64,000 nucleotides of DNA from an uncultured bacterium (GTDB lineage Bacteria > Verrucomicrobiota > Kiritimatiellia > RFP12 > UBA1067). This document shows positions 48,144-56,923 of this stretch, piece after piece (positions within the stretch are counted from its first letter, which is position 1; each line of letters starts with the position of its first letter). A program made the position numbers and the translations under genes. Location: the NCBI GenBank assembly GCA_900547945.1, contig URIT01000001.1, positions 62,001 through 126,000 of the forward strand, read 5' to 3'. The notes beneath the pieces are model-generated. The model ran no database searches. It was not told where the DNA came from and was given only the letters and a program-made list of their open reading frames with translations.

Positions 48144-48845
48144 TCACTTCGCCACGTCCATCTCGGCGCGGATGGCGCGGGCGGCGGCAACGGGGTCGGC
48201 GGCGGCGAGGATCGGACGTCCGACGACAAGGTGCGTCGCGCCGCCGGCCACGGCCACGGCGGGCGTTGCGATGCGTTTCTGGTCGCCGACGGCGGCGCCG
48301 GCCGGGCGGACGCCGGGCGTCACGAAAAGCGTGCCGGCGGGCAGCTTCGGGGAGAGCCCGCCCACGTCGAAGGCGGAGCAGACGAGCCCGTTCGCGCCGT
48401 TCGCGACGGCGAACCGGGCCATCGCCTCGACCTGGTCGGCGGGCGTGCGGCCCGCGACGCCGATGTCCGCGAGGTCGGACTGGTCAAGCGACGTGAGGAC
48501 CGTCACGGCGAGGATCTTCGGCGCCGCCGCCCCGTACTCCCCGGCGGCGGCGCGCGCGGCGGCGATCATGGCCCGGCCCCCCACGGCGTGGATCGTCATC
48601 AGGTCAACGCCCAACTTCCCGCCCGACTTCACGGCCTTGGCCACCGTGTTGGGGATGTCGTGGAACTTGAGGTCGAGGAAGACCCTCTTTCCTAACCCCT
48701 TCACGGCCTTCACGACGTCCGGCCCCTCGGCCGTGAACAGCTCCAGGCCGATCTTGTAGAAGTCCACGGCGTCGCCGAGCAGCTTCACCTTCGCCTCGGC
48801 CTCCGCACGGGTCTGCACGTCTAACGCGACAATCAGTTCGCTCAT
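48144..48845 (-). CDS. pyrF: Orotidine 5'-phosphate decarboxylase
   Basis: A 233-aa enzyme that makes UMP from OMP, the last step of pyrimidine synthesis. LIVALDVQT at the start, the active-site block FLDLKFHDIPNTVAKAV (about 56, with the D-x-K-x-x-D catalytic residues) and VTPGVRP (about 178) and HLVVGRPI near the C-terminus are diagnostic. Length is normal for the bacterial group. It starts 5 bases after dapF and is followed within 41 bases by the toxin-antitoxin pair. Confidence 0.96.
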   Translation of the reverse strand: MSELIVALDVQTRAEAEAKVKLLGDAVDFYKIGLELFTAEGPDVVKAVKGLGKRVFLDLKFHDIPNTVAKAVKSGGKLGVDLMTIHAVGGRAMIAAARAAAGEYGAAAPKILAVTVLTSLDQSDLADIGVAGRTPADQVEAMARFAVANGANGLVCSAFDVGGLSPKLPAGTLFVTPGVRPAGAAVGDQKRIATPAVAVAGGATHLVVGRPILAAADPVAAARAIRAEMDVAK

Positions 48846-48850
48846 CGTCT

Positions 48851-49684
48851 CTACTCCATCTCGTTTCCGATATCCAAAGAATCAAGGTCCAGATCCCCTT
48901 CGAAGACCTTCTTCACAGGTCCCGTGAGGGTGAATCCCGTACACTTCGCGCACCGCCAGTCGCCGTCGATCGTGAGGTTGAACCCCTGCGACGTGTGGAC
49001 GTGAAGCGGCAGGGAAAGGCCCTTCGTCTCGACCGCCACGACGGCCGTCGCCGCCGCCCCCGTGCCGCAGGCGCCGCTCTCGGCCTCCACACCGCGCTCG
49101 TAGGTGCGCAGCAGGATCTTGTTGGGCGGAATGAACTGGGCGAAGTCGACGTTCGTGCCGTTGGGCTCGAAGGCGGCTGCGAGGCGGAGCCGACGGCCCA
49201 GCTTCTCCACATCGACGGCGGCCACGCTCTCGCAGGGCACGACGAAGTGCGGCACGCCGGCGACGATGAAGTCGCCCTTCATTCCCTCGACGTCAAGCCC
49301 GTAGCGGCGGTCGTGCGGCTCGGGCATCCACACCTTCACCTTGCCCGCGTCGAGGACTTCGGCGTCGACGAGGCCTGCGCGCGTCTCGAACGTCATCGCG
49401 CACCCCTTCGCCGCGCCGATCTCCCGCGCGAACGCCGCCACGCAGCGCGCGCCGTTTCCGCAGAGGTCGGCCTCCGTGCCGTCCGGGTTGAAGAAGACCA
49501 TGCGGAAATCCGCGATCTTCGAAGGCTGCACGAGGATGACGCCCTCGCAGCCAATGCCCGTGCGCGCCGCCGCGAACGCCGCGAGGCGCAGGTGGTCGTG
49601 GACGGGGAACTGCTCCGCGCGGTCGTCGATGAGCACGAAGTCGTTCCCCGCGCCGTGCATCTTCACGAAGTGGACCATCTTCAT
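48851..49684 (-). CDS. dapF: Diaminopimelate epimerase
   Basis: A 277-aa epimerase that converts LL- to meso-diaminopimelate for lysine and peptidoglycan. KMHGAGNDFVLID at the start, the two catalytic cysteines in EADLCGNGARC (about 75) and GACGTGAAAT (about 218), and PNGTNVDF are family hallmarks. The ATG at 49684 shares one base with the ctp stop (TGATG); a GTG three bases upstream is also possible. It is followed by pyrF after 5 bases. Confidence 0.96.
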   Translation of the reverse strand: MKMVHFVKMHGAGNDFVLIDDRAEQFPVHDHLRLAAFAAARTGIGCEGVILVQPSKIADFRMVFFNPDGTEADLCGNGARCVAAFAREIGAAKGCAMTFETRAGLVDAEVLDAGKVKVWMPEPHDRRYGLDVEGMKGDFIVAGVPHFVVPCESVAAVDVEKLGRRLRLAAAFEPNGTNVDFAQFIPPNKILLRTYERGVEAESGACGTGAAATAVVAVETKGLSLPLHVHTSQGFNLTIDGDWRCAKCTGFTLTGPVKKVFEGDLDLDSLDIGNEME

Positions 49685-51954
49685 CACTCGCGCCCTCCCT
49701 GGAGAAGCTGGAGCCAGGCCGGAATGCGCGGCTGCTGCGCGGGTGCGTCGGGCGCCTCGCCGCCGCGCGTCAGGCGCGCAAGGTCGCCGAGCACGTTCAG
49801 GGCCTCGGTGAGCACGATGTCGCGCTTCCGCGCGGCGGCAGCGTCCTCTTCGTCCGTCGGCTCGGCGGTCGCCTCGTCCTCATCCTCATCGCCCACGTCG
49901 TCCACTTCGTCGAGGATCGCGCGTTCCTCCTTCATCATCTTCTTGCGCGCCGCGCGCTCCAGGGGCGCCGTGCGGCGTTCGGAGAGGTCGCGGCAGAGCT
50001 TCACCACCTGCAGGCGGCGCGTCCATTCGGGGCTCTCCTGGACGCGGGCGGCGGAAAGTTCCTTCAGGCGCGGCACGAAGTCCTGCATGTTCCAGATCGC
50101 GTCGTAGCTCGCCGGCTCGATGCGGCTCCACGGCAGCGCATTCGGCAGATTGTCCTCGCCCACGTCCGTCCGTTCGTCGAAGGCGGAGGGGAGGCGGATG
50201 TCGCTCGCGACGCCCCGCACCTGGGTCGAGGAGCCGTTGATGCGGTAGAAGCGGGCCGTCGTGATCTTCATCGAGCCGTACTCCGCGCGCCCCATCGGCA
50301 TCACGGTCTGCACCGTGCCCTTGCCGTGCGACTGCGTGTCGCCGAGGACGAGCGCGCGTCCCGTGTCCTGCAAGACGCCCGCGACGATCTCCGAGGCACT
50401 GGCGGAATGGCGGTCGATGAGGACGACGAGCGGCTTGCGGAAGGCGAACGTCGGCTGGTCCGGGAACGTGGGCAGCACGTAGAGGTTGCGCGTCTCGCGG
50501 ATCTGCACGACGGGGCAGGGGCCCGGATTCGGCCGCACGAAGAGCGCCGAGAGAAGCACGGCCTCCTTGAGCGAGCCGCCCCCGTTGCCGCGCAGGTCGA
50601 GCACCATGCCGTCCACGCCCTGCGTGTTGAACTTCGCGATCCACTTCGCGACGTCGAGGGAGCAGGACCGGTAGCCGGGGTCGTTCGGGCGCTTGTCCAT
50701 CGTGCCGTAGAACGCGGGCAGCTTCACGTAGCCCATTTTGTTCGTCACGCCGTTGAGCGTGACCTGCTCCACGCGCCCCGTCGCCGCCTGGTCCTCCAGC
50801 TTGATTTCGTCGCGGATGAGCGGCACGCGTCGGCGGGAGGTGCCGTTCTTGTCCGTCACCTCCAGGACGACCCTCGTGTTCTTCTTGCCCCGGATCTTCT
50901 TGATGGACTTGCGCATCGGCTTCCAGACGACGTCCTCCACGGGGCCGTCGCCCTGCCCGACGCCGACGATCTTGTCGCCCGCCTTGATGGAGCCCTCGCG
51001 CGCCATCGGCCCGCCCTTCATGACCTCCTTGATCTCCAGCGAACCGTCGTCCATCGACTGCGTGAGGACGGCGCCGACGCCGCAGAGCGACAGGCTCATG
51101 TCCATGTCGAAGTCCTCCTTGCTGTCGGGCGCCATGTACCCCGAGTGCGGATCGTAGGCCATCGCCGTCGCGAGCAGGTAGCGCTCCATCACCTTCGTCT
51201 CGTCCAGCTCGGTCAGGACCCACGCGAGGTAGTGGCGATACTTGTTCAGCAGGGCCTCCTTCGGCGTGGGCTCGGGCTTCTCGGCGGCGGCGACGGCGTT
51301 CGTGCCGTCCGCCTTCGCCTCCTCCGCCTTCCCCTTGTCCTTCGCCGCCTTCCTTCCCCTGGCGCGCGCCTTCTTCTTTCCGCCCGCCTCGGCGGCGTCC
51401 TCCTCCTCGTCGAGCTCGCGGCCGAGGATCTGTGCGAGCATTTCGTTCTTGATGCGCTGCCGCCAGATGTCGTCGCGCGCGGCGGCGGTCTCGGGCCACG
51501 GCGCGTCCTTGCGGTTGTAGAGGTACGTCTCGTCCACGGAGAAGTCGATCTCGCCCTTCTCCAGGTAGTTCGTCACGAACGCGATGCACTCCCCGAGGCG
51601 GCGCACGAACGTGCGGTGGACGTCGTAGGCGAAGGAAACGTCGCCCCGCCGCAGCGCGTCGTCGATCTCGGTCTGCATCGGCGCGAAGCGGTCCAGGTCG
51701 CCCTGGAGGAAGACCGCGTGGTTGTAGTCGTACATCGTTACGAGGTTCGTCCACGCGCGCTGCGAGATCGCGTCGTCGAGCATGTGCTGCGTGACGTGGT
51801 ACGCGGGCAGCATGTTGGCGACCTTCCGCGCGATGTTGGCGAACTGCCTCTGCGGCGCGAGGTTGAGCGCGCTCTCCAGGGAAGGCGCGTCTTCGGCGAC
51901 GGCGGCGAACAGGCACACCGCGAAACAGGCGGCGATCATCTTCTTCGTATTCAT
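49684..51954 (-). CDS. Carboxy-terminal processing (tail-specific) protease
   Basis: A 756-aa exported S41 protease (MNTKKMIAACFAVCLFAAVA). The N-terminal helical domain (about 30-300, with a lysine-rich insertion GGKKKARARGRKAAKDKG) is followed by a PDZ domain (about 300-385, GPMAREGSIKAGDKIVGVGQ), and the catalytic core: DLRGNGGGSLKEAV (about 470), Ser in HSASASEIVAG (about 515) and Lys in SHGKGTVQ (about 541). A long acidic C-terminal extension (DEVDDVGDEDEDEATAEP) is unusual. It resembles Prc of E. coli, which trims murein enzymes and degrades tagged periplasmic proteins. It overlaps the NERD gene by 4 bases. Confidence 0.92.
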   Translation of the reverse strand: MNTKKMIAACFAVCLFAAVAEDAPSLESALNLAPQRQFANIARKVANMLPAYHVTQHMLDDAISQRAWTNLVTMYDYNHAVFLQGDLDRFAPMQTEIDDALRRGDVSFAYDVHRTFVRRLGECIAFVTNYLEKGEIDFSVDETYLYNRKDAPWPETAAARDDIWRQRIKNEMLAQILGRELDEEEDAAEAGGKKKARARGRKAAKDKGKAEEAKADGTNAVAAAEKPEPTPKEALLNKYRHYLAWVLTELDETKVMERYLLATAMAYDPHSGYMAPDSKEDFDMDMSLSLCGVGAVLTQSMDDGSLEIKEVMKGGPMAREGSIKAGDKIVGVGQGDGPVEDVVWKPMRKSIKKIRGKKNTRVVLEVTDKNGTSRRRVPLIRDEIKLEDQAATGRVEQVTLNGVTNKMGYVKLPAFYGTMDKRPNDPGYRSCSLDVAKWIAKFNTQGVDGMVLDLRGNGGGSLKEAVLLSALFVRPNPGPCPVVQIRETRNLYVLPTFPDQPTFAFRKPLVVLIDRHSASASEIVAGVLQDTGRALVLGDTQSHGKGTVQTVMPMGRAEYGSMKITTARFYRINGSSTQVRGVASDIRLPSAFDERTDVGEDNLPNALPWSRIEPASYDAIWNMQDFVPRLKELSAARVQESPEWTRRLQVVKLCRDLSERRTAPLERAARKKMMKEERAILDEVDDVGDEDEDEATAEPTDEEDAAAARKRDIVLTEALNVLGDLARLTRGGEAPDAPAQQPRIPAWLQLLQGGRE

Positions 51955-52628
51955 AGACGTGTCTCCATCAAAAGGGCCAGCCGGGCGACCTCATTCGGCG
52001 CGAGGATGCCCGGACGAATCGAAATCCACTCCACCACGCGGGAGGCGTTGAGCACGGTCGTGCGTCCGACGGACTGCCGTCCGTCCACCAGCGTGTCCGA
52101 GGCGAGGCAGAGGGCGGGTACGACGTCGCCCTCCCAGCCGGCAGCCTTCAGGGCGGCCCGCACGGCATTCGCCTGACGCACGGTCTGCGCGAGCGGCGCA
52201 CGGTCCGCCAGTACGCCGTCGACGATCATCTCGTTGCGCTCGACCGTCACGCGCCCCCGCCAGTTCTTTGTCTCCACGGCATAGACGCCCGTCGGCCCCA
52301 CGAGGACGTGGTCCACGTGGTAGCGCCCCACCGCGAAGTCGTGGAAAACGTGCCACGCATCCGGCAGGCTCTCCAGGATCCCCGCCACGCGCTCCTCCCC
52401 CCGCGCGCCCTTGAAGTAGGATTCCACGCGCCGCAGCCCCTTCCGCCAGAAGAGCGCCGTCGCCACAACGACCGCCACGAACCCCGCCGCAAACCAGGCC
52501 GGATGGCGTCCGAGGACGAGCGAAGCTCCGCACGCCCCCAGGGCCGTGCAGCACAGAAAGACCGGCCACAGGGACGTCATCGTGCCCCGCACCTTGGCCC
52601 ATTCGCCGGGATTGCCATGTCGTACCAT
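51951..52628 (-). CDS. Membrane protein with NERD (nuclease-related) domain
   Basis: A 225-aa protein. Two hydrophobic segments (about 18-37 and 44-62) anchor it to the membrane; a NERD domain follows: GARGEERVAGILESL (about 74), FHDFAVGRYHVDHVLVGPTG (about 95) and VYAVETKNWRGRV (about 115), with the E...D...ExK arrangement of restriction-like nucleases. Whether it cuts DNA is unknown. The ATG has no Shine-Dalgarno. It heads the run NERD-ctp-dapF-pyrF and lies next to an 8-bp repeat array. Confidence 0.8.
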   Translation of the reverse strand: MVRHGNPGEWAKVRGTMTSLWPVFLCCTALGACGASLVLGRHPAWFAAGFVAVVVATALFWRKGLRRVESYFKGARGEERVAGILESLPDAWHVFHDFAVGRYHVDHVLVGPTGVYAVETKNWRGRVTVERNEMIVDGVLADRAPLAQTVRQANAVRAALKAAGWEGDVVPALCLASDTLVDGRQSVGRTTVLNASRVVEWISIRPGILAPNEVARLALLMETRL

Positions 52629-52641
52629 AGGGATAAAATGA

Positions 52642-52747
52642 TTAAGTAGTTAAGTAGTTAAGTGGTTAAGTGGTTAAGCCGCGTGGTTAAGTGGTTAAGT
52701 GGTTAAGCCGCGTGGTTAAGTGGTTAAGTAGTTAAGTGGTTAAGTGG
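52642..52747. repeat. Array of twelve 8-bp repeats
   Basis: Twelve units, mostly TTAAGTGG with three TTAAGTAG and two expanded TTAAGCCGCGTGG units, fill the space between dxs and the NERD gene. The first 16 bases on the dxs side encode its last residues (HLTT and stop). Unit length 8 is not a multiple of 3, but most of the array is non-coding. Slippage could vary the spacing upstream of the NERD-ctp operon. Confidence 0.9.
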
Positions 52748-54567
52748 CTGGATATGATGCGGGCGGAGAGGGAGGCGGCGTCGAAATCGTGACGCCGCTC
52801 CAACTCCGCAACCGTGCCGTGGCCGATGAACACGTCCGGCCAGCCCAGGCGTAGATCCGCGCCGATCGCCTCGCCGAAGCCGCCTGCGGCGCTGCCGTTT
52901 TCAAGGGAGACGATGAACGCGCCCTGCGCACGCTGGCGCGCGAGGAGCGCGGCGTCGAAGGGCTTCACGAACCGCGCGTCGACGACGCCCGCCGCGATAC
53001 CCCGCCCGGCGAGCAGCCGCCGCACCTCCAGAGCCTTGGGAACCTGGTCGCCCAGCGCCCAGAGCTGGACCTTCGCCCCTTCGCCGCAGAGCGGACGCGC
53101 CGTGCCGACCGCAAACGTTCCCTCGCCCCGGTCCCCGCCCGCCGGCGCCGTGCCGCGCGGATAGCGGATGACCCAGGGCCCGCCCGTCTCCAGCGCCAGG
53201 GCGAGCAGTCGCCGCAGGTCGTCCGCGTCGGCGGGCTGGCAGATCGTCAGGTTCGGCAGACCGCGCAGCATGGAAATGTCGAACAGGCCGTGGTGCGTGC
53301 GTCCGTCGCGCCCCACGCACCCCGCGCGGTCCACGGCGAGGACGACGGGCAGCTTCAGGAGGCAGACGTCGTGCATCACCTGGTCGACGGCGCGCTGGAG
53401 GAAGGACGAGTAGACGGCGACGACGGGCCGCATCCCCGCCTTCGCAAGCCCCGCCGCGAACGCCACCAGATGCTCCTCGCAGATGCCCACGTCGAAGAAC
53501 CGTCCCGGGAACGCCCGCGCGAAGGCGGCGAGGCCCGTCCCGTCGCGCATGGCCGCCGTCAACGCGCAGATCCGCGCATCCGCGCGGGCGGTCTGCACGA
53601 GCGCGTCTCCGAAGACCTCGCTCCAGCACGGGGCCGCCGCCGGCTTCCGTTCCGGATGCGCGGGGTCGAACGGCCCCACGCCGTGCCACGCCGTGGGATC
53701 CGCCTCCGCCGGCGCGAATCCCCTTCCCTTGCGCGTGACGACGTGGACGGCCACGCTCCGCTTGTCAGCCCGCGCGACGGCGAACGCCTGCTGCAGCGCC
53801 GCGATGTCGTGACCGTCCACGGGGCCGATGTACCGCAGCCCCAGCGACTCGAAGAACGCATTCCCCAGCAGCATCGACTTCAGCGCCCGTTCGATGCGGT
53901 GGTAGAACCCGCGCAGGAACGTGAGGTGGGCCCGGTGCCCCATCCGTTCCAGGACCGCCTTCGCGCGGTTGTAGCGGACCCCCGTGAGAAGCCGCCCGAG
54001 GATCCGCGCGCACGCCCCCACGTTCCGCGAGATGGACATCGCGTTGTCGTTGACGACGAGGATCAGCTTCCCCTTCAGGTTCCCGCAGTAGTTGAGGGCC
54101 TCCAGCGACAGGCCGTTCGCGAGCGCCGCGTCGCCGACGACCGCGACGACCTGCTCGTCGCCCCCCTTCAGGTCGCGGGCCGTCGCCATGCCCTCGGCCA
54201 CCGAAAGCGCATTTCCCGCATGACCCGTCACAAAGGCGTCGCACGGCGTCTCCTCCGGGTTGCAGAAGCCCGAAAGACCGTCCAGCTGGCGGATCGTCCC
54301 CATCCGCGCGCGCCGCCCCGTGAGGATCTTCCAGGCGTAGGTCTGGTGTCCCACGTCCCAGACGATCCGGTCACGCACGGGATCGAAGACGCGCAGGAGA
54401 CCGATCACGAGCTCCACCGCGCCGAGCGAGCTTGCGAGGTGGCCGCCCGTTTTGGAGACGGACGCGATGATCTCGCCGCGCACGAGCCGGGCCAGTTCGG
54501 GCAGTTCGGCGTCCGGGAGGCGGCGCACGTCGGCCGGTTCGCGCACGGCGTCAAGCGAAACGCTCAT
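52732..54567 (-). CDS. dxs: 1-deoxy-D-xylulose-5-phosphate synthase
   Basis: A 611-aa thiamine-diphosphate enzyme that starts the MEP isoprenoid pathway. SKTGGHLASSLGAVEL (about 38), DVGHQTYAWKILTGR (about 70) and the cofactor motif VVGDAALANGLSLEALNY with NDNAMS (about 143-180) are seen; the usual GDG is GDA. The pyrimidine domain (GICEEHLVAFAAGLAKAG, about 365) and C-terminal transketolase domain follow. The ATG overlaps the uppS stop by 4 bases; the last residues come from the repeat array. Pairing with uppS links precursor supply to undecaprenyl synthesis. Confidence 0.95.
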   Translation of the reverse strand: MSVSLDAVREPADVRRLPDAELPELARLVRGEIIASVSKTGGHLASSLGAVELVIGLLRVFDPVRDRIVWDVGHQTYAWKILTGRRARMGTIRQLDGLSGFCNPEETPCDAFVTGHAGNALSVAEGMATARDLKGGDEQVVAVVGDAALANGLSLEALNYCGNLKGKLILVVNDNAMSISRNVGACARILGRLLTGVRYNRAKAVLERMGHRAHLTFLRGFYHRIERALKSMLLGNAFFESLGLRYIGPVDGHDIAALQQAFAVARADKRSVAVHVVTRKGRGFAPAEADPTAWHGVGPFDPAHPERKPAAAPCWSEVFGDALVQTARADARICALTAAMRDGTGLAAFARAFPGRFFDVGICEEHLVAFAAGLAKAGMRPVVAVYSSFLQRAVDQVMHDVCLLKLPVVLAVDRAGCVGRDGRTHHGLFDISMLRGLPNLTICQPADADDLRRLLALALETGGPWVIRYPRGTAPAGGDRGEGTFAVGTARPLCGEGAKVQLWALGDQVPKALEVRRLLAGRGIAAGVVDARFVKPFDAALLARQRAQGAFIVSLENGSAAGGFGEAIGADLRLGWPDVFIGHGTVAELERRHDFDAASLSARIISSHLTT

Positions 54568-55247
54568 GCGTGCCCTCCCATCCGGCGGTCGCGCCGGGCA
54601 TAGGAGGCAAGCGCGCGGTCGAACGCCGCGCGGTCGAAGTCCGGCCACAGCACGTCCGTCACGAAGAGTTCGCTGTAGGCGCACTGCCAGAGGAGGAAGT
54701 TCGAAAGGCGGAACTCGCCCGACGTGCGCACGATCAGGTCGGGGTCCGGCAGGTCGGGCGCATAGAGGCAGCGCGCGAACGCCGCATCGGTCCGCTCCTC
54801 GGCGGGAAGCGCGGCGAAGCGGCGCGCGGCGTCGACGATCTCGGCGCGTCCGCCATAGGAGAGCGCCACGACGAGCTGGCGCGTGAAGGACGCCGTCTCC
54901 GCCTCCAGCGCGGCGATGCGGCGCCGCAGCGCGGGCGGGAGGTCGTCGCGGCGGCCGATGACGCGGAAGCGCACGCGGTCCTCCAGCAGCTTCGCGCGCC
55001 GGTTGCGGAGGAAGAGCCCGAGCAGACGCATCAGGCCCTCCACCTCGTCCTTCGGCCGGCGCCAGTTCTCCGTGGAGAACGCATAGACCGTCAGGATCTC
55101 CACGCCCACTTCCCCGCACCACGCAAGCACGCGCTCCAGCGTCTCGGCGCCCGCGCGGTGGCCGGCGAGGCGCGGCTTCCCGCGCGCGAGGGCCCAGCGT
55201 CCGTTGCCGTCCATGATGACGGCGAGATGGCGGGGAACGCCGTTCAT
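54564..55247 (-). CDS. uppS: Undecaprenyl diphosphate synthase (cis-prenyltransferase)
   Basis: A 227-aa enzyme making the lipid carrier for cell-wall and surface glycans. VIMDGNGRWALARGKPRLAG with H-RAG following (about 10-30), YAFSTENWRRP (about 60), RTSGEFRLSNFLLWQCAYSE (about 185; the usual RISNFLLWQ) and FTDV-type LFVTDVLWPDF are canonical. It overlaps the genes on both sides by 4 bases. The placement between dxs and a membrane glycosyltransferase fits a lipid-carrier unit. Confidence 0.96.
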   Translation of the reverse strand: MNGVPRHLAVIMDGNGRWALARGKPRLAGHRAGAETLERVLAWCGEVGVEILTVYAFSTENWRRPKDEVEGLMRLLGLFLRNRRAKLLEDRVRFRVIGRRDDLPPALRRRIAALEAETASFTRQLVVALSYGGRAEIVDAARRFAALPAEERTDAAFARCLYAPDLPDPDLIVRTSGEFRLSNFLLWQCAYSELFVTDVLWPDFDRAAFDRALASYARRDRRMGGHA

Positions 55248-56863
55248 TCCTTCGTCCCCTTCTGCGCGTCGCGGCGCGTCAGGACGAGCAGCGTCGTCGC
55301 GTTCTGTCCGAAATTCGGCTCGGTGCTGCGCAGTTCGTAGTGCGTTTTCAGGAGTTCGAAGAAGCGCGTCTGCTCCTCGAACGGCACCTGCACGCACGTC
55401 GGCGCGGCAATCGCGAACCCGTAGCCGCTGGCGGCGGCGGCCGTGCAGGGGGCGGAGGCGAGGAGCTGCGTCATGAGTTCGCGGTTGAGGACGTGGACGG
55501 CGCGCGCCTCCTCGGTCTTCATCTCCGGGAAGTAGCTGAACGGACCCATCTCCAGTCCCGGCGGCACCGTGCGCCCCGTCTCGACCGCCAGGTAGAGGTC
55601 CTGCGTGAGGAGCGTCGTCCCCTGCGGGTCGAGCGCCTGCAGTTCGCGCCCCACCAGACGCAGCTTCGCGAGCTCGGTCATTTCCTTCTTCTGGCTCCAG
55701 AAGCGGTCCTGGCCGTAGGTGGCCCACTCCTGCAGCATCGGGGAGGTGAAGGAGACGAGCCCGGCGGCAAGCGCAACGAACCACATGGCCGCGCGCGGCG
55801 CGGCGGCCCGCCGGGCGAACCCCGCCACGATCAGCACCGTCAGCATCCCCATGATCGGCACCTGGTAGTCGTCGTAAGGGAACGGCGCGCTGAGCTGGAG
55901 GAGAAACACCGCCGCGAAGCCGAGGCCGAGCATCCACAGCACCGCCCTCTGCCCATCCCCGTACGCCTCCCCGGCGGACACATTGCCCCCCTCCCGCCGC
56001 ATCCACAGCGCACACCCGGCGAAAAGCACCACGCCGAGCGCCGCATATCCCCGCGCGAGGCGGCTCACGCTCCCCAGCGCGAAGAACGGATCGAACCCAC
56101 CCCGCGCCGCATGGTAGTTCTGCGCCGCGAGAAGCCCCCGCAACGAGGCCGGATCGCACGCGAAGAAGCCGTAGGTCAGCGCAAGGCCCGCAACGCCGCC
56201 GAGCCCGAACCAGAGGAAGCCCCAGCGGAACGCGCGGAAACGGACGAGCAGCACACACCCCACCACGGGCAGGATCAGCAGCAGCGAAATGCGCGTTCCC
56301 GTCGCACACGCAAGCGAAAAGCCGCCGGCGGCGAGGAGCAGCGCGGGGCCGGCACCACGGCGGACACCCCCGCAGATTCCATGGGCGATCAACAGCAATC
56401 CACCCAACAGGAAGAGCGACCCGAGCGCGTAGGTCTTCGGAATCGCCGTGAAGTAGAGGTGGTAGAGGTTCCCGCCGAGGAGCGCGAAGACGGCGAACCC
56501 GGCGAGCGGACGGCGGTTCGGCGGCACGAGCCGACGGACGAGGGCGACCGCGCAGAAAGTCGCGAGGAAACCGAGGGCAAGCGTCACCACGCGCCCGCCG
56601 AGCAGACCGTGGAGCGGCGAGGACATGCCCCAGACCGGCGCGAGAACGGCGTAGACGAACGGCATCGTCGGCCCCTGCGTGTAGAAGAAGTCCCGGTAGG
56701 GCAGCTTTCCCGCCCGCACCATCTGCGCCGCGTAAAGGTACCAGCCCTCATCCTGGTTCAGTCCCCCGAACCACACCGCAAGGACGGCGGAACAGACGGC
56801 CAGCACCGCGGCAAACAGCCACGGCGCGTAGGTTGATCGAAGGAACTCGCCTATCCGTCTCAT
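55244..56863 (-). CDS. GT-C membrane glycosyltransferase (PMT/ArnT-like)
   Basis: A 539-aa integral membrane protein with about ten to eleven transmembrane helices. The first lumenal loop has GGLNQDEGWYLYAAQMV and RAGKLPYRDFFYTQGP (about 30-65), the DE motif and aromatic-rich pattern of GT-C enzymes of the GT39/GT83 type, which transfer sugars from polyprenyl-phosphate donors. A soluble C-terminal domain (about 400-539) follows. ATG 56863 is preferred; an upstream in-frame extension crosses the likely promoter. Its overlap with uppS supports use of polyprenyl-linked sugars. The acceptor is unknown. Confidence 0.8.
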   Translation of the reverse strand: MRRIGEFLRSTYAPWLFAAVLAVCSAVLAVWFGGLNQDEGWYLYAAQMVRAGKLPYRDFFYTQGPTMPFVYAVLAPVWGMSSPLHGLLGGRVVTLALGFLATFCAVALVRRLVPPNRRPLAGFAVFALLGGNLYHLYFTAIPKTYALGSLFLLGGLLLIAHGICGGVRRGAGPALLLAAGGFSLACATGTRISLLLILPVVGCVLLVRFRAFRWGFLWFGLGGVAGLALTYGFFACDPASLRGLLAAQNYHAARGGFDPFFALGSVSRLARGYAALGVVLFAGCALWMRREGGNVSAGEAYGDGQRAVLWMLGLGFAAVFLLQLSAPFPYDDYQVPIMGMLTVLIVAGFARRAAAPRAAMWFVALAAGLVSFTSPMLQEWATYGQDRFWSQKKEMTELAKLRLVGRELQALDPQGTTLLTQDLYLAVETGRTVPPGLEMGPFSYFPEMKTEEARAVHVLNRELMTQLLASAPCTAAAASGYGFAIAAPTCVQVPFEEQTRFFELLKTHYELRSTEPNFGQNATTLLVLTRRDAQKGTKE

Positions 56864-56923
56864 GGAATGGGCGAATATTCTACCATTTTTCACCTCCATC
56901 GCGAGATGAAAAACGTCCGCGAC

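Noticed and set aside
52642..52747. Possible CRISPR array
   Set aside because: Units are 8 bp without unique spacers, and no cas genes are present; it is a simple tandem repeat.
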